Shown: one piece after another, positions 15,001 to 28,685 of the stretch
Layout: each line of letters opens with the position of its first letter
Position numbering within the stretch: position 1 is the stretch's first letter
NCBI GenBank assembly: GCA_026874595.1
Contig: CM049318.1
Location: forward strand, 817,241 to 881,240
DNA: 64,000 nt
Reading direction: 5' to 3'
From: Sipunculus nudus
Taxonomy: Eukaryota > Annelida > Sipuncula > Golfingiida > Sipunculidae
Made by a program: the position numbers and the translations under genes
The notes under the pieces: model-generated
Told to the model about the DNA's origin: nothing
What the model saw: the letters and a program-made list of their open reading frames with translations, nothing else
Database searches by the model: none

Positions 15001-18000
15001 ACATTTGAAGAACGCGTGCCTCAGATAATAACTGCCTGGGGTTTCTTTACACAGGCGGGGTCTGTCATACACTGGATGGTTTATTAACTGTGGAAGAACG
15101 TGTGCCTCCGATAATAACTGCCTGGGGTTCCTTTACACAGGGGAGGGGGGGGGGGGGGGTCTGTCATACACTGGATGATTAATACACTATGGAAGAACGC
15201 GTGCCTCAGATAATAACTGCCTGGGGTTACTTTACACAGGCGGGGTCTGACATACTCTGGATGGTTAATACACTGTGGAAGAACGGGTGCCTCAGATAAT
15301 AACTGCCTGGGGTTCCTTTGCACAGGAGGGGTCTGTCATACACTGGATGGTTAATACACTGTGGAAGAATGCAGCCGCAGATAATAACTGCCTGGGATTC
15401 CTTTCCGCAGGCAGGGTCTGTCATACACTGTGAGGTTTATAGACTGTGGAAGAACGCGTGCCGCAGATAATAACTGCCTGGGGTTCCTTTACACAGGCAG
15501 GATGTCATATACTGGATAGTTAATTAACCGTGGAAGAACGCGTGCCGCAGATAATAACTACCTGGGGTTCCTTTACACAGGCGGGGTCTGACATTCTCTG
15601 GATGGTTAATACACTGTGGAAGAACGTGTGCCTCAAATGATAACTGCCTGGGGTTCCTTTACACAGGCGGAGTCTGTCATACACTTGATGGTTATTAACT
15701 GTGGAAGAACGTGTGCCTCCGATGATAACTGCCTGGGGTTCCTTTACACAGGCGGGGTATGACATACTCTGGATGGTTAATTAACATTTGAAGAACGCGT
15801 GCCTCAGATAATAACTGTCCGTGGTTCCTTTACACAGGAGGGGTCTGTCATACACTGGATGGTTAAATTGACTGTGGAAGAACGTGTGCCTCCGATGATA
15901 ACTGCCTGGGGTTCCTTTACACAGGCGGGGTCTGTCATACACTGGATGGTTAATTAACTGTGGAAGAACGTGTGCCTCCGATAATAACTGCCTCGGATTC
16001 CTTTCCACAGGCGGGGTCTGTCATACACTGGATGGTTAATACACTGTGGAAGAACGCGTGCCGCAGATAATAACTGCCTGGGGCTCCTTTACACAGGAGG
16101 GGTCTGACATACTCTGGAAGGTTATTACACTGTGGAAGAACGCGTGCCGCAGATAATAACTGCCTGGGGTTCCTTTACACAGGAGGGGTCTGTCATACAC
16201 TGGATAGTTATTTAACCGTGGAAGAACGCAGCCGCAGATAATAACTGCCTGGGATTCCTTTCCACAGGCGGGGTCTGTCATACACTGTGAGGTTTATAGA
16301 CTGCGGAAGAACGTGTGCCGCAGATAATAACTGCTCGGGGTTCCTTAACACAGGCGGGGTCTGTCATACACTGGATGGTTAAACACTGTGGAAGAATGTG
16401 TGCCTCAGATAATTACTGCCTGGGGTTCCTTTAAATAGGCGGGGTGTGTCATACACTGGATAGTTATTAACTGTGGAAGAACGCGTGCCGCAGATAATAC
16501 CTGCTTCGGGTTCCTTTACACAGGAGGGGGTCTGTCATACACTGGCTGTTTAATAAAATGTGGAAGAACGCGTGCCTCAGATAATAACTGCCTGGGTTTC
16601 CTTTACACAGGCTGGGTCTGTCATACACTGGCTGTTTAATAAAATGTGGAAGAACATTGGCTTCAGATAATAACTGCCTGGGGTTCCTTTACACAGGAGG
16701 GGTCTGTCATACACTGGCTGTTTAATAAAATGTGGAAGAACGTGTGCCTCCGATAATAATTGCCTGGGGTTCCTTTACACAGGCGGGGTCTCTCATACTC
16801 TTGATGGTTAATACACTGTGGAAGAACGTGTGCCTCAGATAATAACTGCCTGGGGTTCCTTTACACAGGCGGGGTCTAACATACTCTGGATAGTTAATTA
16901 ACATTTGAAGAACTCGTGCCTCAGATAATAACTGCCTAGGGTTCCTTTACACAGGCGGGGTCTGTAATACACTGGATGGCTAATTCACTGTGGAAGAACG
17001 TGTGCCTCAGATAATAACTGCCTGGGGTTCCTTTACACAGGCGGGGTCTGTCATACACTGGATGGCTAATTCACTGTGGAAGAACGTGTGCCTCAGATAA
17101 TAACTGCCTGGGGTTTCTTTTACACAGGCGGGGTCTGACATACTCTGGATGGTTAATTAAAATTTGAAGAAGGCGTGCCTCAGATAATAACTGCCTGTGG
17201 TTCCTTTACACAGGCGGGTTCTATCATACACTGGATGGTTAATTAACTGTGGAAGAACATGTGTCTCAGATAATAACTGTCTGGGTTTCTTTTACACAGG
17301 CGGGGTCTGACATACTCTGGATGGTTAATTAACATTTGAAGAAGGTGTTCCTCAGATAATAACTGTCCGTGGTTCCTTTACACAGGAGGGGTCTGTCATA
17401 CACTGGATAGTTAATTAACTGTGGAAGAACGTGTGCCTCCGATAATAACTGCCTGGGGTTCCTTTACACAGGCGGGGTCTGTCATACACTGGATGGTTAA
17501 TTAACTGTGGAAGAACGTGTGCCTCCGATAATAACTGCCTGGGGTTCCTTTACACAGGCGGGGTTTGTCATACACAGGAAAGTTAATTAACTGTGGAAGA
17601 ACGTGTGCCTCCGATGATAACTGCCTGGGGTTCCTTTACACACGCGGGGTCTGTCATACACAGGAAAGTTAATTAACTGTGGAAGAACGTGTGCCTCCGA
17701 TGATAACTGCCTGGGGTTCCTTTACACAGGCGGGGTATGACATACTCTGGATGGTTAATTAACATTTGAAGAAGGTGTGCCTCAGATAATAACTGTCCGT
17801 GGTTCCTTTACACAGGAGGGGTCTGTCATACACTGGATGGTTAAATTGACTGTGGAAGAACGTGTGCCTCCGATGATAACTGCCTGGGGTTCCTTTACAC
17901 AGGCGGGGTCTGTCATACACTGGATGGTTAATTAACTGTGGAAGAACGTGTGCCTCCGATAATAACTGCCTGGGGTTCCTTTACACAGGCAGGGTCTGTC

Positions 18001-20643
18001 ATACACAGGAAAGTTAATTAACTGTGGAAGAACGTGTGCCTCCGATGATAACTGCCTGGGGTTCCTTTACACAGGCGGGTTCTGACATACTCTGGATGGT
18101 TAATTAACATTTGAAGAACGCGTGCCTCAGATAATAACTGCCTGGGTTTCTTTTACACAGGCGGGGTCTGACATACTCACGATGGTTAATTAACATTTGA
18201 AGAAGGTGTGCCTCAGATAATAACTGTCCGTGGTTCCTTTACACAGGAGGGGTCTGTCATACACTGGATGGTTAATTAACTGTGGAAGGACGTGTGCCTC
18301 CGATGATAACTGCCTGGGGTTCCTTTACACAGGCGGGGTCTGTCATACACAGGAAAGTTAATTAACTGTGGAAGAACGTGTGCCTCCGATGATAACTGCC
18401 TGGGGTTCCTTTACACAGGCGGGGTCTGTCATACACTGGATGGTAAATTAACTATGGAAGAACGTTTGCCTTCGATAATAACTGCCTGGGGTTCCTTAAC
18501 ACAGGCGATGTCTGTCATACACAGGAAAGTTAATTAACTGTGGAAGAACGTGTGCCTCCGATGATAACTGCCTGGGGTTCCTTTACACAGGCGGGGTCTG
18601 ACATACTCTGGATGGTTAATTAACATTTGAAGAAGGTGTGCCTCAGATAATAACTGTCCGTGGTTCCTTTACACAGGAGGGGTCTGTCATACACTGGATG
18701 GTTAATTAACTGTGGATGAACGTGTGCCTCCGATAATAACTGCCTGGGGTTCCTTTACACAGGCGGGGTCTGTCATACACAGGAAAGTTAATTAACTGTG
18801 GAAGAACGTGTGCCTCCGATGATAACTGCCTGGGGTTTCTTTACACAGGCGGGGTCTGACATACTCTGGATGGTTAATTAACATTTGAAGAACGCGTGCC
18901 TCAGATAATAACTGTCTGGGTTTCTTTTACACAGGCGGGGTCTGACATACTCTGGATGGTTAATTAACATTTGAAGAAGGTGTGCCTCAGATAATAAATG
19001 TCCGTGGTTCCTTTACACAGGAGGGGTCTGTCATACACTGGATGGTTAATTAACTGTGGAAGAACGTGTGCCTCCGATAATAACTGCCTGGGGTTCCTTT
19101 ACACAGGAGGGGTCTGTCATACACAGGAAAGTTAATTAACTGTGGAAGAACGTGTGCCTCCGATGATAACTGCCTGGGGTTCCTTTACACAGGCGGGGTC
19201 TGACATACTCTGGATGGTTAATTAACTGTGGAAGAACGTGTGCCTCCGATAATAACTGCCTGGGGTTCCTTTACACAGGCGGGGTCTGTCATACACAGGA
19301 AAGTTAATTAACTGTAGAAGAACGTGTGCCTCCGATGATAACTGCCTGGGGTTCCTTTACACAGGCGGGGTCTGACATACTCTGGATGGTTAATTAACAT
19401 TTGAAGAACGCGTGCCTCAGATAATAACTGCCTGGGGTTTCTTTACACAGGCGGGGTCTGTCATACACTGGATGGTTAATTAACTGTGGAAGAACGTGTG
19501 CCTCCGATAATAACTGCCTGGGGTTCCTTTACACAGGCGGGGTCTGTCATACACAGGAAAGTTAATTAACTGTGGAAGAACGTGTGTCTCCGATGATAAC
19601 TGCCTGGGGTTCCTTTACACAGGCGGGGTCTGACATACTCTGGATGGTTAATTAACATTTGAAGAACGCGTGTCTCCGATAATAACTGACTGGGGTTCCT
19701 TTACACAGGCGGGGTCTGTCATACACTTGTTGGTTAATACACTGTGGAAGATAGTGTGTCTAAGATAATAACTGCCTGGGGTTCCTTTACACAGGCGGGG
19801 TCTGTCATACACTTGAGGGTTAAATAACTGTGGAAGAACGTGTGCCTCAGATAATAACTGCCTGGGTTTCCTTTACACAGGCGGGGTCTGACATACTCTG
19901 GATGGTTAATTAACATTTGAAGAAGGCGTGCCTCAGATAATAACTGCCTGGGGTTCCTTTACACAGGCGGGTTACGTTATACACTTGATGGTTAATACAC
20001 TGTGGAAGAACGTGTGCCTCAGAAAATAACTGCATGGGGTTCCTTTACACAGGCGGGGTCTGTCATACACTTGATGGTTAATACACTGTGGAAGAATGTG
20101 TGCCTCCGATAATAACTGCCTGGGGTTTCTTTACACAGGAGGGGTCTCTCATACACTGGATGGTTAATAAACTGTGGAAGAACGTGTGCCTCAGATAATA
20201 ACTGCCTGGGGTTCCTTTTAACAGGAGGGGTCTGTCATATACTGGATGGTTAATTGACTGTGGAAGAACGCGTGCCTCAGATAATAACTGCCTGGGGTTC
20301 CTTTACACAGGCGGGGTCTGTCATACACTGGATGATTAAAAAACTGTGGAAGAACGTGTGCCTCAGATAATAACTGCCTGGGGTTCCTTTACACAGGCGT
20401 GGTCTGTCATACACTGGATGGTTAAAAAACTGTGGAAGAACGTGTGCCTCAGATAATAACTGCCTGGGGTTCCTTTACACAGGAGGGGTCTGTCATATAC
20501 TGGATGGTTAACTGACTGTGGAAGAACGCGTGCCTCAGATAATAACTGCCTGGGGTTCCTTTACACAGGCGGGGTCTGTCATACACTGGATGGTTAAAAA
20601 ACTGTGGAAGAACGTGTGCCTCAGATAATAACTGCCTGGGGTT
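1..20643. repeat. 86-bp satellite array with higher-order structure
   Basis: About 240 head-to-tail monomers of about 86 bp fill this stretch without a break. A typical monomer has the blocks GTGGAAGAACG, GATAATAACTGCC, TTCCTTTACACAGG, GTCTGTCATACACTGG and a TTAATTAA or TTAATACA spacer. Variant blocks (CCGCAG, CTCAG or CTCCG; an added GTGAGGTTTATAGACTG) recur in the same order at 1, 4929, 11063 and 15383, which shows higher-order repeats. Runs of 7-16 G occur at fixed places in certain monomers. Many 60-85 codon open frames on both strands are by-products of the repeat and differ in frame between monomers. The array ends abruptly at 20643 inside a monomer. Its left end is outside the window. 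Confidence 0.97.
4929..11062. repeat. Most complete higher-order block of the 86-bp satellite (6134 bp)
   Basis: The sequence starting at 4929 (CTGGGATTCCTTTCCGCAGG) recurs at 11063, 6134 bp later. The block starting at position 1 is a shortened version: 1-1380 matches 4929-6306, and matching then resumes with an offset of 6046, so about 1.12 kb (13 monomers) is missing. The block at 11063-15382 lacks most of the section equivalent to about 8200-10780. Positions were read by eye. Confidence 0.8.
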
Positions 20644-21340
20644 CATAGGCGCTTGACACAATATTAACAAATATTGGCCTGGGCGACAATAAGAGAGAAA
20701 TAGTGCTCCGGCCTGCGCCGTCGTTGGTTATTCACAACACGGGAATAATGTCTATTGTGCATTTGAATAAACACTGCTGTCTGTGACGGTATTAAGCATG
20801 TTTGACCCGACATGTTGCCCTGTCACTGATCCACATGCAGGGTAGTAAATGTGAACAATAATTGACTAGAGTTACCTTGGGGCTCATTTCTTATGTCACC
20901 ATGCAATAATGGCAGAAGCGGTTCAGACATCACCCCACCACCACCCCACCCCCACCCGCTCCCCCTTTCAGCCGTCGCAACCCTTTTAAAGGGTATCAGA
21001 CCAATGTTTACGAACTGGACCCATCCCTCTTTTTTCCGGACCTCAGGACCTTTTTATATGTTTTGAATCCCTAAATAAAAGGTTGCAGCGGCCGGAAAAA
21101 AGGGGTGGGGGTCGGATCCGCTTCTGCTAATAACGAGGTATGCATATTTGCCATATCATTCTTTAGTCACACCTTCCTTGCCTTACAACATACCCTTAAA
21201 TCATCCTACATATCTTCTTTACATCAACGTCTTTATACGTCTATCAGTTATAATACATGCATGCAACCAGTCAAAGATCTTCGAAAATGTGAATGCCCCC
21301 GTCCCATTCAGGTTCGCAAATGTAATAAACATCACTGACC
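20644..21340. other. Non-repetitive spacer with an inverted repeat; no gene seen
   Basis: Single-copy sequence follows the satellite. It holds a C/A-rich run near 20930-20965 and a perfect 11-bp inverted repeat, CTTTTTTCCGG at 21029-21039 and CCGGAAAAAAG at 21092-21102, enclosing 52 nt. The inverted repeat could be the remnant of a small foldback element. No coding region is supported. Confidence 0.5.
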
Positions 21341-22960
21341 AATTCAGTTTGTGTGTGTATGTTAGTTTGTCAATACTTTCCTGGCCACAATTTTGTAGCA
21401 ATCGATCTGAAACTTGCAGGGTTGATAGAGAGTCAAAAGTCCTGGAAGCCTATTGTTTTCGGCCATCTTTTTTCAAAGGTCAAAATCTTCGAAAAACGTC
21501 GAAACTTTATTTTCATCATAACTTTGTCAATATTGGTCCTATCTTCACAAACTTAGGCTCAACTTCGTGTCACTTTGTTGTCAGTATGTCTGTCTGTCAG
21601 TTTTCCTAAATTTCAGCTTCTTGCTGGTTCTTGTCTCTTACATATAGCATTCTTCAGGCCACAGTTGTGCAGGAATCCTTTTGAAACTGATACATCTTAT
21701 GTCATACACTAATATATCGAAAGAGTTTTCAGTTTCGGAAAAAAGCCGCTAGGCGGCATTGCACAGGGGGCGCTGCACTTGAACCTCATTAACATACCAT
21801 TTTTTTACCATATCTTCGAAACTATAAACAAGAATTACATAAACTATAGCGTATTTTCTTCCTCTGGGTCTTCATCATAAATGATTTAGTTATCTGGTCT
21901 CAAACTTGTGTCATTTTGTCGGTATGTCTTTCTGTTTGTCAGTTGTTGTCATCAATTTCGCCTTCTTGCTGGTTCTTGTGTCTTACATTTAGCATTCTAC
22001 AAGCCGCTTGGGTACGCTGCACTTGAAACACGACAACATATCATTTGTTTGCCATATCTTCAAAACTGCAGACCTGAATTACATAAACTATAGCTTATTT
22101 TCTTCCTCCATGTCTTCTCCATAACATGGTTTAGTCATCTGGACTCAACCTTGTGTCACTTTGTCAGTGGGTCTGTCTGTTTGTCAGTTGTTCTCCACTA
22201 CGCCTGCTTACTGGTTCTTGCGTCTTACATATAGCATTCTACAGGCCACAGTTTTTCAGGAATCATTTTGAAACTGGTACATCTTATGTCATACATTAAT
22301 ATCTCAAATGTGATTTTTCATTTTCGTGAATTGGCCTCTAGGGTGCACTACACCTGAAACAATACAACATATAATTTTTGGGCTATTTCTGCGAAACAAT
22401 AACCCTTAATTACATGAAGTATAGCTTATTTTCCTCCTCTGAGGCTTCTTTAAAACTTGTCGCAGTCATCTGGTCTCAGCTTTGTGTCACTTTGTCAGTA
22501 TGTCTGTCAATTCGAAACACTTTAACATGTTATTTTCCTAATAATTTTGTCAATTCTGGTCCCATCTTTACAAAATTGGCTCATTATTATCACCTTTGTC
22601 TCCTGCATAATTGTAACTAACTAGTGTAGTCAACTGGTCTCAGCTTTGTGTCACCTTTCAATATGTCTGTCTGTGATTTGTCTCAATTTTGCCTTCTTGT
22701 CTTTGTTATATAGCATTCTACAGGCCACAGTTTAACAGGAATCATTTTGTAACTTTCAACTATCGTGTATCGGCACGATTTCTTAAAGCTCTATTTGTAT
22801 TTTTAGATAGGTCAGGTCATGAAAACACGTCAAATTATTATCCAGCGTGACTTTGTCAATATTAGTCGAATCTTTACAAACTATGGCTCATTTTCTTCCT
22901 CTTTGTCTTCTTTATAACATGTTCTTGTTATCTGTGTTATTATCTGGGTCAGAGTTTTTC
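21340..22960. repeat. Diverged repeat copies of about 250-350 bp
   Basis: Five or more degenerate copies share the phrases TTGTGTCACTTTGTCAGTAT, CTTCTTGCTGGTTCTTG, ATAGCATTCTACAGGCCACAG and GAAACTGGTACATCTTATG, near 21566, 21908, 22152, 22483 and 22646. The best open frames here (such as 21148-21609 plus) carry no recognisable domain and overlap repeat phrases, so this is an old interspersed or tandem repeat, not a gene. Confidence 0.7.
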
Positions 22961-23677
22961 TGCAAGCGGGTGACCTCTGGTCGTCTTGTTTAATTCGCCC
23001 CCCCCCGATAAAAAGCCCGGTTACAGGGTGTATCAGCTGGTACCATATAAAGATACATGACCATTAAGACAACTTGGACAATCCGGTGAAGAAACTAGAT
23101 GTGTTGGAATGACACGAATGCCCCCGCCTGGGGCAAATTAGAAACATTTGTTAAATTTTGTAACATTTTTTAAGTTCAGGAAGTGTTGTATGGTCAAAAG
23201 TAGGTCAACAAGGGCAAAATGCAAACTCGATCTGTAAAGGGTCATTATCAAGCAACACACCAAAAATCAGGCCAGTATCTGCAGGCATTGTGAAAAAAAG
23301 TCCATATATGTGCATTTTTCATGAAAATTTCTGTCTTTCATGAAATTTTCTATGTTCAGGATCTGTCATATGGTAAAAAATAGGTTAACTGGGACGAAAC
23401 GCGAACTCGATCTGTAAGTGGTCATTATGCGCCCACAGACCTAACATTAGGCCAGTATCTGTAAGCATTGTATTGCAAAACTAGAATATTAGCAAAAGTT
23501 GATAATCATTTATAAATTTAAATTGGAGAGGTATATACCATGTTTCATAACAATCCACCAAATGCTTCCTCAGAAATAAGCTCCTAAGTTTTTTTTCTAT
23601 ACTAAGCTCTGTGACCTTGAAAAGTAGGTCAAGATCACCCATCTTTGAACTTGACCAAGATTTTGTAAATATAATGC
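22960..23677. repeat. Diverged copies of a ~180-bp interspersed repeat
   Basis: Degenerate copies of a unit containing AAAAGTAGGTCAAC, GAACTCGATCTGTAA, GGTCATTATC and CAGGCCAGTATCTGCAGGCAT start near 23190 and 23370. Cleaner copies of the same unit lie in the duplication to the right, at 24161 and 24341. A second family (AATCCACCAAATGCTTCCT, GACCTTGAAAAGTAGGTCA) begins near 23540. Confidence 0.7.
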
Positions 23678-25943
23678 AATAGCACTGAAGAAATGAAGTT
23701 CCTGTGTTGAATACCTTTGGAGATATCCTGCACAAAAGGCCAAAATTGAAAAAATCCGATAAAATTTCATTAAAATATCAGAAATTGCAGGTGGCACCAC
23801 CAAAATTGTGCAGCACATACAGACCATCAGTCCCAATGATCATAGTAAGTTTTGTGAAAATCCACACAATGGTTCCTGAGATATAAACTTCTGAGTGTTT
23901 TTCTATAATCAGCTCTAAAATGTAGAAAAATGGGTCAAGGTCACCCATCTTCGAACTTGACCGAGATTTTATTGATATACATCTTCACTGATAAAATAAA
24001 ATTCCAACGGTGAATCCTTTTAGAGATATCCCGCTCACAAGGTAAAAGTTAACAGACGTGTAACGGACGGACAGACACCGTACAGACAGATGGACAGACG
24101 GACAGCTTGGGTGACGACAATAGCCCATCAGCCTATGAGCTGAAGGCTAAAAACGGCTGTACATGTGTATTTGTCATGAAAATTTCTATTTTTCATGAAA
24201 TTTTCTAAGTTTAGGAGCCGTAAAACGGTCAAAAGTAGGTCAACCGGGACGAAACGCGAACTAGATCTGTAACTGGTCATTATCTACCTACACACCAAAA
24301 ATCAGGCCAATATCTGCAGGCATTGCGAAAAAAAGTCCGTACATGTGTATTTGTCATGAAAATTTCTATTTTTCATGAAATTTTCTAAGTTTAGGAGCCG
24401 TAAAACGGTCAAAAGTAGGTCAACCGGGACGAAACGCGAACTCGATCTGTAACTGGTCATTATCTGCCCACACACCAAAAATCAGGCCAATATCTGCAGG
24501 CATTGCGAAAAAAAGTTCGTACAACTGTTTGATTTCGGAATGACGGAATGACGGACATGGGGGCATAAAAATAGATGACCGCTCATGAGGAACCAAATAG
24601 CCAAACACTAGACACGATTACCATAGAGACAATGCTCGTGAATAATACGGAGTTTATTTTATTTTATTTTTGCACCTCAGGAAGTATCTTTTTCTTTGCC
24701 TGTTATCAATGACTTATCTGGTTCGACTCGGGCACATGAACAGCCATGTGCTTGTAAGATAGTGAAGTTATCAGCAGTTCAGAACAAATGTTTCACAGAG
24801 CACGCGGCAATAATAGCACTGAAGAAATGAAGTTCCTGTGTTGAATACCTTTGGAGATATCCTGCACAAAAGGCCAAAATTGAAAAAATCCGATAAAATT
24901 TCATTAAAATATCAGAAATTGCAGGTGGCACCACCAAAATTGTGCAGCACATACAGACCATCAGTCCCAATGATCATAGTAAGTTTTGTGAAAATCCACA
25001 CAATGGTTCCTGAGATATAAACTTCTGAGTGTTTTTCTATAACCAGCTCTAAAATGTAGAAAAATGGGTCAAGGTCACCCATCTTCGAACTTGACCGAGA
25101 TTTTATTGATATACATCTTCACTGATAAAATAAAATTCCAACGGTGAATCCTTATAGAGATATCCCGCTCATAAGGTAAAAGTTAACAGACGTGTAACGG
25201 ACGGACAGACACCGGACAGACAGATGAACAGACGGACAGCTTGGGTGACGACAATAGCCCATCAGCCTATGAGCTGAAGGCTAAAAACGGCTGTACATGT
25301 GTATTTGTCATGAAAATTTCTATTTTTCATGAAATTTTCTAAGTTTAGGAGCCGTGAAACGGTCAAAAGTAGGTCAACCGGGACGAAACGCGAACTAGAT
25401 CTGTAACTGGTCATTATCTACCTACACACCAAAAATCAGGCCAATATCTGCAGGCATTGCGAAAAAAAGTCCGTACATGTGTATTTGTCATGAAAATTTC
25501 TATTTTTCATGAAATTTTCTAAGTTTAGGAGCCGTAAAACGGTCAAAAGTAGGTCAACCGGGACGAAACGCGAACTCGATCTGTAACTGGTCATTATCTG
25601 CCCACACACCAAAAATCAGGCCAATATCTGCAGGCATTGCGAAAAAAAAGTTCGTACAACTGTTTGATTTCGGAATGACGGAATGACGGACATGGGGGCA
25701 TAAAAATAGATGACCGCTCATGAGGAACCAAATAGCCAAACACTAGACACGATAACCATAGAGACAATGCTCGTGAATAATACGGAGTTTATTTTATTTT
25801 ATTTTTGCACCTCAGGAAGTATCTTTTTCTTTGCCTGTTATCAATGACTTATCTGGTTCGACTCGGGCACATGAACAGCCATGTGCTTGTAAGATAGTGA
25901 AGTTATCAGCAGTTCAGAACAAATGTTTCACAGAGCACGCGGC
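23678..25943. repeat. Recent 1134-bp tandem duplication
   Basis: The segment 23678-24808 is repeated at 24812-25943 with very few differences (for example CTTTTAGAG at 24025 against CTTATAGAG at 25159, and one extra A in the A-run near 25640). Each copy contains a ~470-bp interspersed repeat with a GGACGGACAGAC-like run, two 180-bp subrepeats (first copy at 24161 and 24341), and a tail with TTTATTTTATTTTATTTTTG. Near-identity indicates a young event. No gene is seen inside. Confidence 0.93.
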
Positions 25944-28685
25944 CTATCTAGATCAATTTCACCTCATGTTGTCCTGTATGTTGAGACGATTTTATTAACT
26001 TTATTATATTTCTTTTATTTTGTGAATAAAGAACTAAAATATTTTTTATTTTGACTTAATTGTTATATTATATACCCTTTATATACATATAAAAAAGGGT
26101 TTGTCATAATTGTTTTATAATCTTACCGTTAGGCACTATACTAAAGAAGCACAATATTTACTGGATTTATCCTTGACCAACCTAGTAATGTCGGTGGTCA
26201 TTACTATCTAATCTTGTGAAACATGCCGTGTCAGCAATTTCCTGGGATATGCACACACTTAACGTACGATCTTGAAGAGGTAAAATTTGTGTTACACAGC
26301 ATTTATCGTGTTTATGCCTCACAGTAAAGAAACTCTATTAGATTTATAGTGTAATCTTAAATACTGAGAAAAGCTTTCGTATAAATGAAATATTAATCTA
26401 GATAATTAGAGACTGCTACATCTCGCAAGGGTTGACTGGACGGTTAAGAAACCACAAACATGCCAAGAAAAACAAAGAAATGTACACATTATTAAATCCT
26501 AGGATTTTTTAGACCATTCATCGCCATAGCTTATCTGTACAGAAATGTGCTGTTTAAAAAAGAATACCCTTGGTTCTGCATTTTCAAATGCGTAACAAAT
26601 ACTTCCAGCGATTTTGTTCAATAGAAGTTTATTAAAATGTGATGTGAATTTCCATACAGATGGTAGCAAAAGCACAAAATATACAAATACTCTTCTTATA
26701 AACCTGCCTGAGCATTTTATTTACAATTGATAAACAATAATACATTACTGTGTAAATATAATATACTCCATACATTTTCTAGTTGTGTGCACTTGTGTTT
26801 GATATTGATGATAATAATCTTTAGTTGTAGACCTTTGAAGCTCGGACACGGGTTGCTCTGTTGTTTTTATACTGTAAATATTAGAGCAGAGCAAATCTGA
26901 AACTGTGTTTCATTAACAAATTTAAATTTTTCCGGGACAAGGTCTCTCCTGAAAGCTGATTAAATAGTTGAATATGAGATCTAAAAAATGCATTATGAAG
27001 AATATTGGTAAATGTGTTATGCAAAAAGGTTCTGACCTGTCAACTTCACCTGCAGTAATAATAATTTGTCAATGTTTTCTAATAACTAAAATATATCCAA
27101 GTTGATGAGTTGTGATTATTGTCATAAAATTGTTCCCTGACCACCAGGTGATCTACTTTGATTTTAAAATGTTAAACTATCGTTCATAACCTGAGTGACA
27201 AAACATTGAACAAGGGATAGGTATTAAAGTTTAGGTATTCAGCACATTAAACACTGAAACCTCAGCTACAGACATAACCAATTGTATGGAACTGTACACA
27301 CACAATGACTGAGCAGTGAACTGAACTTTGCTGAAGTAGAAGTTCAGTTTATATACATAAAAGTATACACATGAATAGAGTATATCTTTAAAGTGAATAC
27401 TCAACATAATACATCTATGTAACACGAGCTCTAATGCTTATACAAAATACATAAAAAACATTACACATATACCCTGCTAAAATGTGATAAACTTTACAAA
27501 CAGATGTACAACATAATGATTATTCCCTCTACTTAAAACGAATGAAAACATGTCTTCATATATTGACCTGAGAGTATATCCACTGGTCACTGACAGCAAT
27601 CAAATGGCTTTACTTCTTGCAAATACATGAAGCTAAATTCATTTAGTGTTAAATATGTTTCATATATGTTAAATACTTCAAGGTGCAATGGAACATAGTT
27701 TTCTCTATAATAGGTGTGTTTAATTTATCTTGGTTGATATGGACATTTTCAGCACAAAAGACAGATGACACAATGACAGATACAATTGTTGCTGCCCTAC
27801 ATCATATAAAGGACCATACCCGCTGCATGCTTGTATTGAGAGAGAGAGAGAGAGATAGAGAGAGATGAGACACAGACAGATGGTGATTACAAAACTGCTG
27901 ATAAGAAACTAGAATAATATATAAATATAACTTCACATTTAATGTACGTAAACATATTTTACATATATTAAATCCTAAGGTAAAATATATAATGCATGCC
28001 ATTGTATGTACTGATCAATTTATGTTAAATTTGTCTGGCACTGCAATATTCAACAAAAGTCACATTAGGAAAACACAATACGAGCCCAGGCTATGGTCAT
28101 ATTGATTGAAAACACATTAGATGCATAAAATTATTGTCATCAGATGTATCAGCCTCTATAACAACCCATATATTAACCTGTCACATGTCCATCATGCCTT
28201 GGCATGCCACACAAGAAGAGCGCCCATGTATGCTGTTAATATATTACCTGTTAGAACACTGGGAAGATAAAACAATGCATGACAGACTGAACCTTTGATA
28301 TGTATATTCACATGCAAATGCACAATGCGAGCCTAGAATCATATGATATACATAGAGCATTACATGATGTGCAACTTCAATTAATTCAAGTTATATACAT
28401 AGACAAAGTTGATTTTAAAGGGACCTGTTCTGATATGTGACATTATTATTCAGATAATCCATTGAATCTTTTACAAAATATACCAGAAAACCCTGATCCC
28501 TTCAAACTAGCTGTTGATTTTCTGTATGTTAATAATAATTGGGAGACACCAAAATAATCCAAACACATTCAATAAGAAAATCTGCAGGCAAGACAGACAT
28601 ACAAGAGTTTGCAAATGGCATTTTGCAACTAGAGACATTTCAGCTTCTGCTCATATGCAAGTATGTTATGATAATTATTTATTTT
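25944..28685. other. AT-rich sequence, no gene recognised
   Basis: This 2.7-kb stretch is AT-rich and looks like single-copy intergenic or intronic DNA. Open frames are short, scattered over both strands and without recognisable domains. A GA microsatellite lies at about 27838-27867. I see no splice-bounded coding block or RNA gene. Confidence 0.6.
27838..27867. repeat. GA microsatellite
   Basis: A short (GA)n run with one interruption (AGAGAGATAGAGAGAGATGAG). Confidence 0.9.

Noticed and set aside
1-20643. Dozens of 60-85 codon open frames on the minus strand (LCKGTPGSYYLRH-like) that look like a protein family
   Set aside because: They are read from an 86-bp satellite whose unit is not a multiple of three; frames drift and break every one to three monomers, and there is no splice or start context.
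21148-21609. 153-codon open frame on the plus strand
   Set aside because: No domain is recognisable, it overlaps diverged repeat copies, and another frame is open over the same stretch.
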